From NCBI GenBank assembly GCA_037128705.1, contig JBAXVX010000041.1, forward strand, positions 1 to 23,160: a stretch of 23,160 nt of DNA, in the 5' to 3' direction. Origin of the DNA: CAIVAT01 sp037128705 (GTDB lineage: Bacteria; Bacteroidota; Bacteroidia; Bacteroidales; FEN-979). Both the position numbers and the translations under genes were made by a program. Shown piece by piece: positions 5,536 to 14,669 of this stretch. The notes under the pieces were generated by a model. The model saw only the letters and a program-made list of their open reading frames with translations, searched no databases and was not told where the DNA came from. Each line of letters starts with the position of its first letter. Position 1 is the first letter of the stretch.

Positions 5536-7830
5536 TTATTTCCTGAAATGTACGATGGTTATTCCTGAACCGCCCTGTTCAAGGGGTGCATCCTTGGCAG
5601 ACTGAACCTCTTTTTGCGACCGGAGGTAATCGCGTGTTACCTGGCGTAAAACCCCGTTTCCCTTTCCATGTAAGATCTGAACTTCGGGAATGGACAACAG
5701 CACGGCATCGTCAATGTAACGCTGCAAAAGCGCCAACGCTTCATCAACCCGGCTTCCCCGCAAATCGAGCGTTAACGAGAAATTGGTCAATTTCTGATGA
5801 AGATCATTGAAGTAGCTCTGAAAGCGATGCGGGGGGGCTTCACTGCCGATCAGGCTTGTTTTGAACGGCGCTGCCGGAATACTTACGGATTCAGGAGCTT
5901 TTTTATCTCCGGAATCGGGTTGTAACAGTTTGTCCTTTACCTCTTTCAGTTCTGCCCGGATCTCCTTGGTGCGGAGTTTCTCGGCCTGTGATTCACGGAT
6001 TTCCTTTATTGTTTTTTCGATAATTTTATTCGAACCGTCCAGCAGTTGCCGGGCCTCTTCCCGTGCAGTGTCAATGATCTCTTTTTTCTTTAGCTCAAGA
6101 TCTTTATTTAATTTTTCATATTTCTTAATTAATTCAGCAAGAAAATCATCGGCCACCCTTAATTCAGTCGATTTTTGAGTTATCTCATGCTTTTCAACTT
6201 CAAGATTTTGGAGTTCCCTGTCAAAATCAAGCTGACTTCTCCCGGTCTTTTTCTTTGCGTTTTTTAAGACGGATTCAGGAAATCCGATTTCCTGTGCAAT
6301 TTCCAGCGCAAACGAACTGCCGGGTTTTCCGGTTTTCAACTGGTATAATGGTTTCAGTTTTTTTACATCGAACAGCATGGCCCCGTTTACAATCCCCTGT
6401 TCGCGCCCGGCAAGTAATTTCAGGTTCGAATAATGGGTGGTAACCACACCCAGTGCCCTTTTTTCATTCAGGGCTTCCAGGGTGGCTTCAGCTATGGCGC
6501 CTCCCAGTGACGGATCAGTCCCTGTTCCCAGTTCATCAATTAAAAACAGCGAATCCGCATCTGTGTTTTCAATGAAAAATTTAAGGTTGTACAGTTTGGA
6601 TGTGTAAGTGCTCAAGTCGTTATCGATGGATTGCTCATCGCCGATGTCGATAAAAATTTTATTGAAGATCGAAAATTCGGAATCCTCCCTGACTGGTGGC
6701 AACAACCCGCATTGAAACATATACTGCACGAGTCCGACCGTTTTAAGGCATACCGATTTTCCACCGGCGTTGGGTCCTGAAATAATCAGAATGCGCTGGT
6801 CAGCATTAAGTTCAACATCAAGCGGGACGGTCTTTTTATTGTGTTTCTGGTGCGAGAGGAATAGCAGGGGATGAACAGCCTGGTGCCATAGGAATGTTTT
6901 TGTATCCCGGTGATGATGAACCAGGTTTGTGGCACCGATGCTGATGGCGAACCGGGCTTTCGCACGGATAAAGTCAATTTGCCCGAGCAGCTGATAAGCA
7001 TGGATGAGCAGGTCGATATCGGGCCTCAGAATGGTGGTGAAAGTTATAAGAATACGTATAATTTCGCGACGCTCGGCATAATCGAGTTCCCGGATCTCAT
7101 TGTTGGTTTCAAAAATTTCAGCGGGCTCAACAAAAACCGTATGACCGGTAGCCGATTCATCATGCATGAACCCCTGGATCTTTCTTTTGTGTGCACTGAT
7201 CAGGGGGATGACCAACCTGCCATTGCGAATGGTTATTTCTGCATCATCGGGAGTCCACCCGCTTTGTCGAGCTATCTTGAAGCTTTGCAACACACGCCGT
7301 TCAACGGATGTTTGCAGGGAAATTTTTTCCTTCCTGATCCGGTTCAGCTCCGGAGATGCCGAATCCCTGACCTCCGATTTTTCATCCACAATCCGGTCTA
7401 CCCGGACGATCAGATCCTGGAGAACGGGTGAGGCAACGTAGGAAAAATCACGCTCCCCGTCCATCATTTTATTTAAGGCAGGATATTTCTCTTTTTTTTC
7501 TGAAAGGAACCGGGTCAGGGCATAGATGGTCGAAACAGACAACTTGAGATTTGAAAGCTGCTCCGTCTCAACATAGGTGTTCGGAATACGGACCCGCAGC
7601 AGTTCTGGTATCAGGTCATAATAATCCTGCGATGGGAACTTCTCTTCGAACTGAAGTATTTGCTGCAGCTCACCCGTTTGCAGATGTCCGGATTCAATTT
7701 CATCACCATCCGTCGAAAAGGCGATTTTCTCAACCCATGAACGGCCCAAAGAGGAGAGACAGTAGTCTCCAAGAATCTGACGGATCACATCGAATCCCAG
7801 TTTTTGTTCAAATGTTGATGGATAGAGCAT
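5536..7830 (-). CDS. mutS2: Endonuclease MutS2
   Basis: This 764-residue protein is a full-length MutS2. It lacks the mismatch-recognition domain of MutS and begins directly with the core/clamp region. The ATPase has Walker A GPNAGGKS (about residues 349-356) and Walker B LFLIDELGTGTDP. A long charged coiled coil follows (about 510-640), and a C-terminal Smr nuclease domain carries LDLRGSRVDEAL (about 687) and the HGKGNG loop (about 719). MutS2 acts in suppressing recombination and, in some bacteria, in splitting collided ribosomes through the Smr domain. The ATG at 7830 is preferred over an ATG 33 nt upstream, because the family begins near LYPSTFEQKLGFD and a -7 element lies between the two. 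Confidence 0.95.
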   Translation of the reverse strand: MLYPSTFEQKLGFDVIRQILGDYCLSSLGRSWVEKIAFSTDGDEIESGHLQTGELQQILQFEEKFPSQDYYDLIPELLRVRIPNTYVETEQLSNLKLSVSTIYALTRFLSEKKEKYPALNKMMDGERDFSYVASPVLQDLIVRVDRIVDEKSEVRDSASPELNRIRKEKISLQTSVERRVLQSFKIARQSGWTPDDAEITIRNGRLVIPLISAHKRKIQGFMHDESATGHTVFVEPAEIFETNNEIRELDYAERREIIRILITFTTILRPDIDLLIHAYQLLGQIDFIRAKARFAISIGATNLVHHHRDTKTFLWHQAVHPLLFLSHQKHNKKTVPLDVELNADQRILIISGPNAGGKSVCLKTVGLVQYMFQCGLLPPVREDSEFSIFNKIFIDIGDEQSIDNDLSTYTSKLYNLKFFIENTDADSLFLIDELGTGTDPSLGGAIAEATLEALNEKRALGVVTTHYSNLKLLAGREQGIVNGAMLFDVKKLKPLYQLKTGKPGSSFALEIAQEIGFPESVLKNAKKKTGRSQLDFDRELQNLEVEKHEITQKSTELRVADDFLAELIKKYEKLNKDLELKKKEIIDTAREEARQLLDGSNKIIEKTIKEIRESQAEKLRTKEIRAELKEVKDKLLQPDSGDKKAPESVSIPAAPFKTSLIGSEAPPHRFQSYFNDLHQKLTNFSLTLDLRGSRVDEALALLQRYIDDAVLLSIPEVQILHGKGNGVLRQVTRDYLRSQKEVQSAKDAPLEQGGSGITIVHFRK

Positions 7831-7837
7831 AGGCCTG

Positions 7838-7845
7838 CAAAAGTA
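7838..7845 (-). promoter_or_regulatory. -7 element very close to the mutS2 start
   Basis: The minus strand reads TACTTTTG, matching TAnnTTTG, and ends only 7 nt before the mutS2 ATG. If it is used, the transcript would start about 3 nt before the start codon. A TTTG at proper -33 spacing is not seen (only GTTG at a 15-nt spacer). Confidence 0.45.
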
Positions 7846-7970
7846 GAAAAAATCGGTGAACAACCGGAGGGCTTTCCGGCCCGCCGGGATGGTTGAAGGG
7901 GACGGCTCCGGGTGGAATATTTTCAGGTTATGGTTTGTTCATTATTTCTACTCGATTTTCCTTTATTTCA

Positions 7971-8002
7971 CTTGGCATATTCAATTGAATTGTTTACTTT
8001 TG
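7971..8002 (+). promoter_or_regulatory. Promoter of the pyruvate:ferredoxin oxidoreductase gene
   Basis: CTTG at 7971-7974, a 20-nt spacer and TACTTTTG at 7995-8002 give a near-consensus Bacteroidota promoter. The start codon at 8057 lies 54 nt further on, leaving an AT-rich leader of about 50 nt. The rest of the 226-nt gap back to mutS2 (7831-8056) holds no gene that I can see; a GC-rich patch lies at about 7864-7915. Confidence 0.7.
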
Positions 8003-8056
8003 CCGTCTGTTATCAGATTCACAATAGGAAATTAAGTAACTAAATATCAATATATT

Positions 8057-11000
8057 ATGAATAAGTCAAAAAAATTCTTGTCGTGTGACGGCAACCAGGC
8101 TGCAGCGCATATGGCCTACATGTTCAGTGAGGTAGCGGCCATTTATCCGATTACCCCCTCCTCAAACATGGCCGAAAACGTGGATGAATGGGCAGCTCAC
8201 GGGCGTAAAAACCTTTTTGGAGAAGAGGTGAAGGTAGTTGAAATGCAGTCGGAAGCAGGTGCTGCCGGCACATTGCATGGTTCATTACAGGCCGGAGCGC
8301 TGACTTCGACATTCACGGCATCGCAGGGTTTGCTTCTGATGATTCCCAACATGTATAAACTTGCCGGTGAATTACTTCCGGCCGTTTTTCACGTCAGCGC
8401 CCGTACCGTGGCTGCGCACGCCCTTTCGATCTTCGGTGACCACAGCGACGTGTATGCAACCCGTCAGACCGGATTCGCCATGCTGGCTACCGGATCGGTG
8501 CAGGAGGTGATGGATCTTGCCGGCGTTGCCCATCTTTCAGCCATCAAATCAAGAATTCCCTTCCTTCATTTTTTCGATGGCTTCCGCACATCACACGAGA
8601 TACAGAAAATCGAGATGCTCGAAGATGACGACATAAGAGGGTTGCTCGACATGAAGGCCTTGCAGACTTTCCGCGACCACGCACTCAACCCCGAGCATCC
8701 TGTCACCCGCGGTACTGCGCAGAATCCCGATATTTTCTTCCAGGCGAAAGAAGCTGTGAACCGTTTCTATGATGCTGTTCCTGATGTGGTAGATGGCTAT
8801 ATGAAGGAAATCACCAAAATTACCGGACGGGTATATCATCCGTTTATGTATTATGGCCACCCGGAAGCTGAAAACATTGTTGTGGCCATGGGTTCAATCA
8901 CCGATACTACCAAAGAGGTAATTGATTACCTGCTGGAAAAAGGCGAGAAGATTGGATTGATCTCCGTTCACCTGTACCGTCCTTTTTCTGCTAAATATTT
9001 CTTCAATGTCCTTCCGAAAAGTGTGAAACGGATTTGTGTGCTCGACCGCACCAAGGAGCCGGGAGCCAATGGAGATCCTTTGTATCTCGACATCCGCGAC
9101 ATGTTCTATGAACATGATAACCGCCCGATGATCATCGCCGGTCGCTACGGGTTGAGTTCAAAAGATACCACCCCTTCACAGATCATTACGGTGTTTGACA
9201 ACCTGAAGTCGAAGGAGCCGAAAAATCATTTTACGCTTGGTATTGTCGATGATGTTACCTTCCTCTCCCTGCCATTGATTCCGGAGATGGACATTGCCCC
9301 GAAAGGAACCTATTCAGCCAAGTTCTATGGAATTGGTTCTGACGGGACTGTTGGTGCCAACAAGAACTCCATTAAAATCATCGGCGACAGCACCGATAAA
9401 TATGCCCAGGCCTACTTCGCCTATGACTCGAAAAAATCAGGAGGCATCACGGTTTCGCATCTCCGTTTCGGCGATAGCCCCATCCGGTCCCCATACCTGG
9501 TGATCACGCCCGATTTTGTTGCCTGTCACGTTCCGGCCTATCTTGAGAAATATGATATGCTCAAAGGTTTGAAAGATGGCGGGACCTTCCTTCTCAACTC
9601 AATCTGGGATGCTGAAGAGACCAAACGCCGGTTGCCCGATCATATGAAGAAGTACATGGCCGATCATAAAATCAATTTCTACATTATTGATGCAACTAAG
9701 ATCGCCGAAGATATTGGCCTTGGAAACCGCACCAATTCAATCATGCAGAGTGCATTCTTTAAAGTGTCGAATGTGATCCCGTACGAAAAAACGGTAGCCG
9801 ACATGAAGAAAGCCATTTATAAAACATATGGCCGCAAGGGAGAAGAGATCGTGACCATGAACTATGCTGCGATTGATCGCGGGGGTGAACTGACAAAAAT
9901 TGAAATTCCTTCAGAATGGTCCAAACTGGTGATCAAACCAGCCAACACCGAAAGTAAAGACCCCTTCGTTCGTCAGATATTTGACCCGGTAAGTGCCATG
10001 AATGGAGACGACATCCCTGTAAGCGCCTTTGTAGGCCGTGAAGATGGAACCTTCCCAAATGGAACCACACAACTTGAAAAACGTGGCATTGCTGTCAATA
10101 TTCCCGTATGGATCTCCGAAAACTGCATCCAGTGTAACCAGTGCGCTTTCGTTTGTCCTCACGCTGCCATAAGGCCCTTCCTGCTCAATGATGTTGAAAA
10201 GCAAAACGCACCTGCCGATATGGTGACCCTGAAGGCGATAGGTAAAGATCTCGCCGGCATGGAATTCCGTATCCAGGTTTCGCCTCTCGATTGTACCGGT
10301 TGCGGCAACTGTGTGGATGTTTGCCCGGCTAAAACCAAGGCCCTTGAATTTAAATCCCTTGAAAGCCAGATGCCCGAGACGATCAACTGGAATTACAACA
10401 TCAGCAAGGTTTCGTATAAAACCGATGTGATCGACCGTTTCAAAACCTTCAAGAACAGCCAGTTTGCTCAGCCTCTCTTCGAATTTTCGGGAGCCTGTGC
10501 CGGCTGCGGTGAAACGCCCTATATAAAACTGCTGACGCAACTTTACGGTGAACGGATGATGATCTCCAACGCCACGGGATGTTCTTCCATTTATGGCGGG
10601 ACAGCTCCATTTACACCCTATCGTCCAAATATGGATGGACAGGGACCTGCCTGGGCCAATTCACTGTTTGAAGACAATGCCGAATATGGATATGGAATGG
10701 CCGTAGCCATCACACAGCTGCGCAAACGCATGGCTGACAGAATGCGTGCAGCCATCAAGGAGAATTTAATGGGATCAGCCACCCTTGCAGCCATGCAGAG
10801 CTGGGTCGAAAGCATGTACAATGCCGAAGGTTCAAAAACGGCTGCATCTGCACTCATTCCTTTGCTGACCAAGGAAAACAACGAACTGGCCAATGAACTT
10901 CTGAATCTGCGTCAGTATCTTATAAAAAAATCGATCTGGATTATTGGGGGCGACGGCTGGGCTTATGATATCGGTTACGGCGGTTTGGATCACGTGATCG

Positions 11001-11590
11001 CATCAGGCGAAGACATCAATATCCTGGTCCTCGATACGGAGGTATATTCCAATACCGGCGGGCAGTCATCAAAGTCGACCCCGGTAGGTGCGGTGGCTAA
11101 ATTTGCTGCCTCAGGGAAAAAGGTTCGTAAAAAGGATCTGGGTGCCATGGCCATGACCTATGGTTATGTATATGTTTCGCAGGTCTCGATGGGAGCCAAC
11201 AACAGCCAGCTTTTCAGGGCTGTGAAAGAGGCTGAATCATACAACGGACCTTCGCTCATTATTGCCTATGCGCCCTGTATCAATCACGGACTGAAACTTG
11301 GCATGGGCAAAGTCGAAGAGGAAATGGACCGCGCGGTGGTTTCAGGTTACTGGCAACTCTACCGTTACAATCCGGTGAATGGCAATGAAGGCAAGAACCC
11401 CTTTACCCTTGATTCAAAGGAACCGCAATGGGACCTTTTCCAGAATTTCCTTGCAAGTGAAGTTCGGTATTCGTCGCTCAAACAGATGTTTCCCGAGGTG
11501 GCTGACGAATTGTTCACTGCGGCAGAAGACAATGCCAAATGGAGGTACAATCACTACAAACGGTTGGCTGAAATGAAATACGAAAAATAG
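8057..11590 (+). CDS. nifJ: Pyruvate:ferredoxin (flavodoxin) oxidoreductase, single-chain
   Basis: The 1177-residue enzyme oxidises pyruvate and CoA to acetyl-CoA and CO2 and reduces ferredoxin or flavodoxin, the main anaerobic route from pyruvate. Domain order is normal for the fused homodimeric form: the pyrimidine-binding half (ITPSSNMAENVDEW near residue 36, then EMQSEAGAAGTLHG), domains II-III, a ferredoxin-like domain with two 4Fe-4S motifs (CIQCNQCAFVCP at about 690 and CTGCGNCVDVCP at about 746), the proximal cluster motif CAGCGETPY (about 818), and the ThDP pyrophosphate-binding half with GGDGWAYDIGYGG (about 963) and VYSNTGGQ. All expected cysteines are present. A dihydroorotate-dehydrogenase-like flavoprotein follows on the same strand 54 nt downstream. 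Multiple 4Fe-4S clusters and oxygen sensitivity fit an anaerobe. Confidence 0.97.
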   Translation: MNKSKKFLSCDGNQAAAHMAYMFSEVAAIYPITPSSNMAENVDEWAAHGRKNLFGEEVKVVEMQSEAGAAGTLHGSLQAGALTSTFTASQGLLLMIPNMYKLAGELLPAVFHVSARTVAAHALSIFGDHSDVYATRQTGFAMLATGSVQEVMDLAGVAHLSAIKSRIPFLHFFDGFRTSHEIQKIEMLEDDDIRGLLDMKALQTFRDHALNPEHPVTRGTAQNPDIFFQAKEAVNRFYDAVPDVVDGYMKEITKITGRVYHPFMYYGHPEAENIVVAMGSITDTTKEVIDYLLEKGEKIGLISVHLYRPFSAKYFFNVLPKSVKRICVLDRTKEPGANGDPLYLDIRDMFYEHDNRPMIIAGRYGLSSKDTTPSQIITVFDNLKSKEPKNHFTLGIVDDVTFLSLPLIPEMDIAPKGTYSAKFYGIGSDGTVGANKNSIKIIGDSTDKYAQAYFAYDSKKSGGITVSHLRFGDSPIRSPYLVITPDFVACHVPAYLEKYDMLKGLKDGGTFLLNSIWDAEETKRRLPDHMKKYMADHKINFYIIDATKIAEDIGLGNRTNSIMQSAFFKVSNVIPYEKTVADMKKAIYKTYGRKGEEIVTMNYAAIDRGGELTKIEIPSEWSKLVIKPANTESKDPFVRQIFDPVSAMNGDDIPVSAFVGREDGTFPNGTTQLEKRGIAVNIPVWISENCIQCNQCAFVCPHAAIRPFLLNDVEKQNAPADMVTLKAIGKDLAGMEFRIQVSPLDCTGCGNCVDVCPAKTKALEFKSLESQMPETINWNYNISKVSYKTDVIDRFKTFKNSQFAQPLFEFSGACAGCGETPYIKLLTQLYGERMMISNATGCSSIYGGTAPFTPYRPNMDGQGPAWANSLFEDNAEYGYGMAVAITQLRKRMADRMRAAIKENLMGSATLAAMQSWVESMYNAEGSKTAASALIPLLTKENNELANELLNLRQYLIKKSIWIIGGDGWAYDIGYGGLDHVIASGEDINILVLDTEVYSNTGGQSSKSTPVGAVAKFAASGKKVRKKDLGAMAMTYGYVYVSQVSMGANNSQLFRAVKEAESYNGPSLIIAYAPCINHGLKLGMGKVEEEMDRAVVSGYWQLYRYNPVNGNEGKNPFTLDSKEPQWDLFQNFLASEVRYSSLKQMFPEVADELFTAAEDNAKWRYNHYKRLAEMKYEK

Positions 11591-11602
11591 TAATCCATTC
11601 CA

Positions 11603-11610
11603 TATATTTG
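11603..11610 (+). promoter_or_regulatory. -7 element before the dihydroorotate-dehydrogenase-like gene
   Basis: TATATTTG matches TAnnTTTG 34 nt before the ATG at 11645. The expected -33 region lies in the end of the upstream oxidoreductase gene and lacks TTTG. The gene may therefore be transcribed from here and also by read-through. Confidence 0.4.
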
Positions 11611-11644
11611 TGAACCTTTTAAACTACTATTAAACAGACACCTT

Positions 11645-12658
11645 ATGGCAAATTTATCAACACGTTATATGGGTCTTCAGCTGAAGAATCCCATTATTGT
11701 GGGTGCGAGCAACCTGGTGAAGGATACAGACAACTGTAAAAGGATGGAAGAGGCCGGGGCGGCAGCCATTGTATTTAAAACGCTATTTGAAGAACAGATT
11801 GAACTAGAACGTTTGCAACTGAATGAAGAATTGAATCAGTACAATGAACGCCATGCCGAAATGATCAGCCTCTTTCCCGACATTGAACATGCCGGTCCCC
11901 GTGAGCACCTCGGTCATTTGAAAAAGGTGGTCAAGGCTGTGAATATCCCGGTAATTGCCAGTTTGAACTGCACGTTTGATGAAACCTGGGTTGAATATGC
12001 AAAACAACTTGAGAATACCGGCATCAATGCGCTGGAATTGAATTTTTATGCTGTTCCCGGTGACTTCAAACGCGAAGGCAAAGCCATCGTGAACGAGCAG
12101 CTCGATCTGGTAAGTGAAGTAAAAAAGAGCGTGAAGATCCCGGTGAGTGTCAAGCTCAGCCCGTTTTACACCAATGCACTCATGGTTATCCAGAACATGT
12201 ACTATGCAGGAGTGGATGGGTTTGTGTTGTTTAACCGGTTATTCCAGCCCGACATCGACCTGGAGAAGGAAGAACACCATTTTCCATATAACCTGAGCCA
12301 TGAAGAGGACAACCGTTTGCCCCTCCGGTTCATCGGTCTGCTGTTTGGGGAGATCCGCGGGTCATTGTGTGCCAATACAGGCATTTTTACAGGTAAGGAT
12401 GCTGCCAAAATGATCCTGGCCGGCGCTGATTGTGTACAGGTGGTAAGTACCATTTACAAAAACGGCATCGGACAGATCACTAAAATAATCGAGGAACTGG
12501 ATGGCTGGATGGATCACAAAAAATATGACAACATTGACGCCTTCCGGGGCAAACTGTCTCATAAAAATTTGAAAGATCCATTCTCCTACAGGAGGGCTCA
12601 ATACATTGACATCCTGATGAAGAGTGAAGAGATCTTCAAGAAATACCCGATAAGATAA
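11645..12658 (+). CDS. Dihydroorotate dehydrogenase-like flavoprotein
   Basis: The 337-residue protein has the FMN-binding TIM barrel of class 1 dihydroorotate dehydrogenases: LSTRYMGLQLKNPIIVGA at the N-terminus, Lys45 in VFKTLFEE, IPVIASLN (101-108), SVKLSP with Lys170, and the phosphate-binding GADCVQVVSTIYKNG (260-274). The substrate segment that reads NxSCPN in true enzymes is LNFYAVPG (132-139) here, so neither the catalytic Cys/Ser nor the orotate asparagines are apparent. It is therefore probably an FMN oxidoreductase of unknown substrate rather than the pyrimidine enzyme PyrD. It follows the pyruvate oxidoreductase gene, which may mean a redox link, but this is inference. An inverted repeat that could terminate it starts 7 nt after the stop. 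Confidence 0.85.
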   Translation: MANLSTRYMGLQLKNPIIVGASNLVKDTDNCKRMEEAGAAAIVFKTLFEEQIELERLQLNEELNQYNERHAEMISLFPDIEHAGPREHLGHLKKVVKAVNIPVIASLNCTFDETWVEYAKQLENTGINALELNFYAVPGDFKREGKAIVNEQLDLVSEVKKSVKIPVSVKLSPFYTNALMVIQNMYYAGVDGFVLFNRLFQPDIDLEKEEHHFPYNLSHEEDNRLPLRFIGLLFGEIRGSLCANTGIFTGKDAAKMILAGADCVQVVSTIYKNGIGQITKIIEELDGWMDHKKYDNIDAFRGKLSHKNLKDPFSYRRAQYIDILMKSEEIFKKYPIR

Positions 12659-12664
12659 AATACG

Positions 12665-12729
12665 AATTGAAAATTGGGAATTAATAATTACAGGTTGAGT
12701 TCGTAATTTTTAATTCCCAATTTTTAATT
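12665..12729. terminator. Long AT-rich inverted repeat between convergent genes
   Basis: Two 27-nt arms (12665-12691 and 12703-12729) are inverted copies of each other with two mismatches; the core of the right arm is TTAATTCCCAATTTT. An 11-nt loop separates them. The structure sits in the 65-nt gap between the convergent dihydroorotate-dehydrogenase-like and sppA genes and includes the sppA stop codon. It can serve as a terminator in both directions. It could also be a dispersed intergenic palindrome, which only a genome-wide search would show. Confidence 0.6.
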
Positions 12730-14484
12730 GATGTTTATCTCCATCAGCATCCGGGCCTGTACTCCCTTCATCTCACGAATTTCCTTGTAATATTGATACA
12801 ACCGGTAATCGGGGCCCATCGCTTCTTTAAGTTTGGCTGAGGGGTCGCTGCCGGTAATCTGGTCGATCAGTTCTTCGAACCATTCCTTTTGCTCGGGGAG
12901 TGAAATCAATCTGTAATCCTTGGTTTTGGCAAGTTCAGCTGCAAGTTCAACGGCTTTGGACAAACCTCCGAATTCATCGATCAACCCGATTTTTTTTGCC
13001 TCGGTGCCGCTCCATACACGACCCTGCCCGATGCTGTCGACCTGCGATTTTTTGAGATTACGGCCTTCGGCCACCTTCCCGGTAAAAACATCATAAATAT
13101 GGTCCACATCGCGCTGTATCAGTAAGGTTTGATAAGGTGTGAGTGCTTTCGTGACAGAAATATAATCTCCGTTTTTGTTGGTCTTGGCCCAGTCGAAGGT
13201 AATTCCAAGTTTCTTATTAAAAAGCCCTTCCATGTTCGGGATCACTCCGAATACGCCAATCGAACCCGTAATTGAAGTAGGATCGGCGATGATCTTGGTG
13301 GCAGCACAGGCAATGTAATATCCGCCGCTGGCAGCTACATCCCCGAAAGAGGCGACAACGGGCTTGACCTTGCGGGCAAGGTCAATTTCACGCCAGATCA
13401 CATCACTTGCCAGGGCGCTTCCACCCCCAGAATTGATGCGAAACACAATGGCTTTTACTTTTTCATCCTCTCTGGCTTTCCTTATCGCTCTTGAGATACG
13501 CTCGGAACCAATGCTTTGATCGTCTCCTTCGCCACCGGCGATGGAGCCGCTGGCATAAATCACCGCAATTTTACTTTTGTTGGTTGAGGCCTTTCTTGAA
13601 TCGGCAACGGAGGTGTAGTTCTCCATGGTGACAAACTGGATCTTCTTTTTCTCTTCAAGGTTGATCTGTTTTTTAAGTAAGGAAAGCAGTTCATCCTTAT
13701 AAATCAGCTGATCTACGAATTTGTATTTTAATGCATCCTCGGCCGTCTGAATTTTCAGACTGTCAGCCATCTGGTTGAGTCTGTGCTTGCTTATTTTACG
13801 TGTTTCGGAGATGCCATTGATCATTTTCTCCCACAAATCCCCAATCAGTTCAGTGATCTGCCTGCGGTTTTCGGGACTCATTTTTTCAAGAAACAGCGGC
13901 TCTGTTGCTGCTTTGAATTTTCCATGACGGATAATCTGCATTTTTATATCCAGCTTTTCAAGCATTCCCTTGAGGAATACCATTTCACTTGCCAGTCCTT
14001 TGAAATCGATGACCCCTTGCGGGTATAAATAGATTTTATCGGCCACGCTTGCCAGGTAATATGACTTCTGTGAATAGACTTCACCGTAAGCCCATATGAA
14101 TTTTCCTGAACTCCTGAAGTCGATCAACCCGTCACGGATTTCATCGATGGTGGAGATGCCCGATGGAATATCGCTCAGATCGAGGTAAATTCCTGCAATA
14201 TTGTCATCCTTCTTCGCTTTTTTCAGATTATCCAGAATATCGTTTAGCCCGGTGGTTTTTTCGGGACCAGCATAACCCATCATAAATTTCGTTTTCGAAC
14301 CACGGTCGGCAATCTCTTTATTGAGTTTGATGTGAAGAACAGTGTTTTTAGAGATAACGGTTTCCTCGGTTGAAGCAGTTGCAACAATGGCTGCAATCAT
14401 ACCAACGGTGATCAGGGTCACCAGGGTAAGAACTATAAATGTTCCCAGCATGCTGGCGAACATAAATTTGAAAAACTGTTTCAT
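12724..14484 (-). CDS. sppA: Signal peptide peptidase SppA, 67-kDa type
   Basis: The 586-residue membrane peptidase degrades leftover signal peptides after cleavage. A single N-terminal membrane segment (about residues 8-38) anchors it. Two tandem SppA/ClpP-fold repeats follow, the arrangement of the long E. coli-type enzyme. The catalytic dyad is visible: the general base Lys191 in GKFKAATEP within the first repeat and the nucleophile Ser386 in VAASGGYYIA within the second. The spacing of 195 residues is close to the Lys209-Ser409 pair of the E. coli enzyme. RINSGGGSALAS precedes the serine and supplies the oxyanion-hole glycines. It is divergent from the glucosaminidase-folK-kinase run across a 185-nt gap. 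Confidence 0.95.
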   Translation of the reverse strand: MKQFFKFMFASMLGTFIVLTLVTLITVGMIAAIVATASTEETVISKNTVLHIKLNKEIADRGSKTKFMMGYAGPEKTTGLNDILDNLKKAKKDDNIAGIYLDLSDIPSGISTIDEIRDGLIDFRSSGKFIWAYGEVYSQKSYYLASVADKIYLYPQGVIDFKGLASEMVFLKGMLEKLDIKMQIIRHGKFKAATEPLFLEKMSPENRRQITELIGDLWEKMINGISETRKISKHRLNQMADSLKIQTAEDALKYKFVDQLIYKDELLSLLKKQINLEEKKKIQFVTMENYTSVADSRKASTNKSKIAVIYASGSIAGGEGDDQSIGSERISRAIRKAREDEKVKAIVFRINSGGGSALASDVIWREIDLARKVKPVVASFGDVAASGGYYIACAATKIIADPTSITGSIGVFGVIPNMEGLFNKKLGITFDWAKTNKNGDYISVTKALTPYQTLLIQRDVDHIYDVFTGKVAEGRNLKKSQVDSIGQGRVWSGTEAKKIGLIDEFGGLSKAVELAAELAKTKDYRLISLPEQKEWFEELIDQITGSDPSAKLKEAMGPDYRLYQYYKEIREMKGVQARMLMEININ

Positions 14485-14535
14485 GGGTAAAGAATTTGAT
14501 GATGAATGGTGGCGTGGAAAAATCTGAAATAATTA

Positions 14536-14543
14536 CAAATATA
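14536..14543 (-). promoter_or_regulatory. -7 element of sppA
   Basis: The minus strand reads TATATTTG, a match to TAnnTTTG, about 50 nt before the sppA ATG. The nearest TTTG upstream (14560-14557) is only 13 nt away, too close for a normal -33 box. I see no convincing + strand promoter for the glucosaminidase gene in the rest of this 185-nt gap. Confidence 0.45.
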
Positions 14544-14669
14544 ATATATTTTGACGCAAATTGTTGCCGGCAGTTACAAGACCGACCCAGCTGGTGATTA
14601 TGGATTAACAGCAATTTGTGAATAACAAACAATTTCCAGGCATTCAAATACGTATGATTTTATGTATCA

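Noticed and set aside
7831..7863. Longer N-terminus for MutS2
   Set aside because: The extra residues MFTDFFYFCRP are not family-like, and a -7 promoter element lies inside this stretch.
7876..7887. GC-rich palindrome ccggc-cc-gccgg upstream of the pyruvate oxidoreductase
   Set aside because: Five-base arms in a GC-rich patch are expected by chance, and it is far from the promoter with no T tract.
9911..10540. 209-codon open frame on the minus strand
   Set aside because: It is antisense to the iron-sulfur region of the pyruvate oxidoreductase and shows no independent coding signal.
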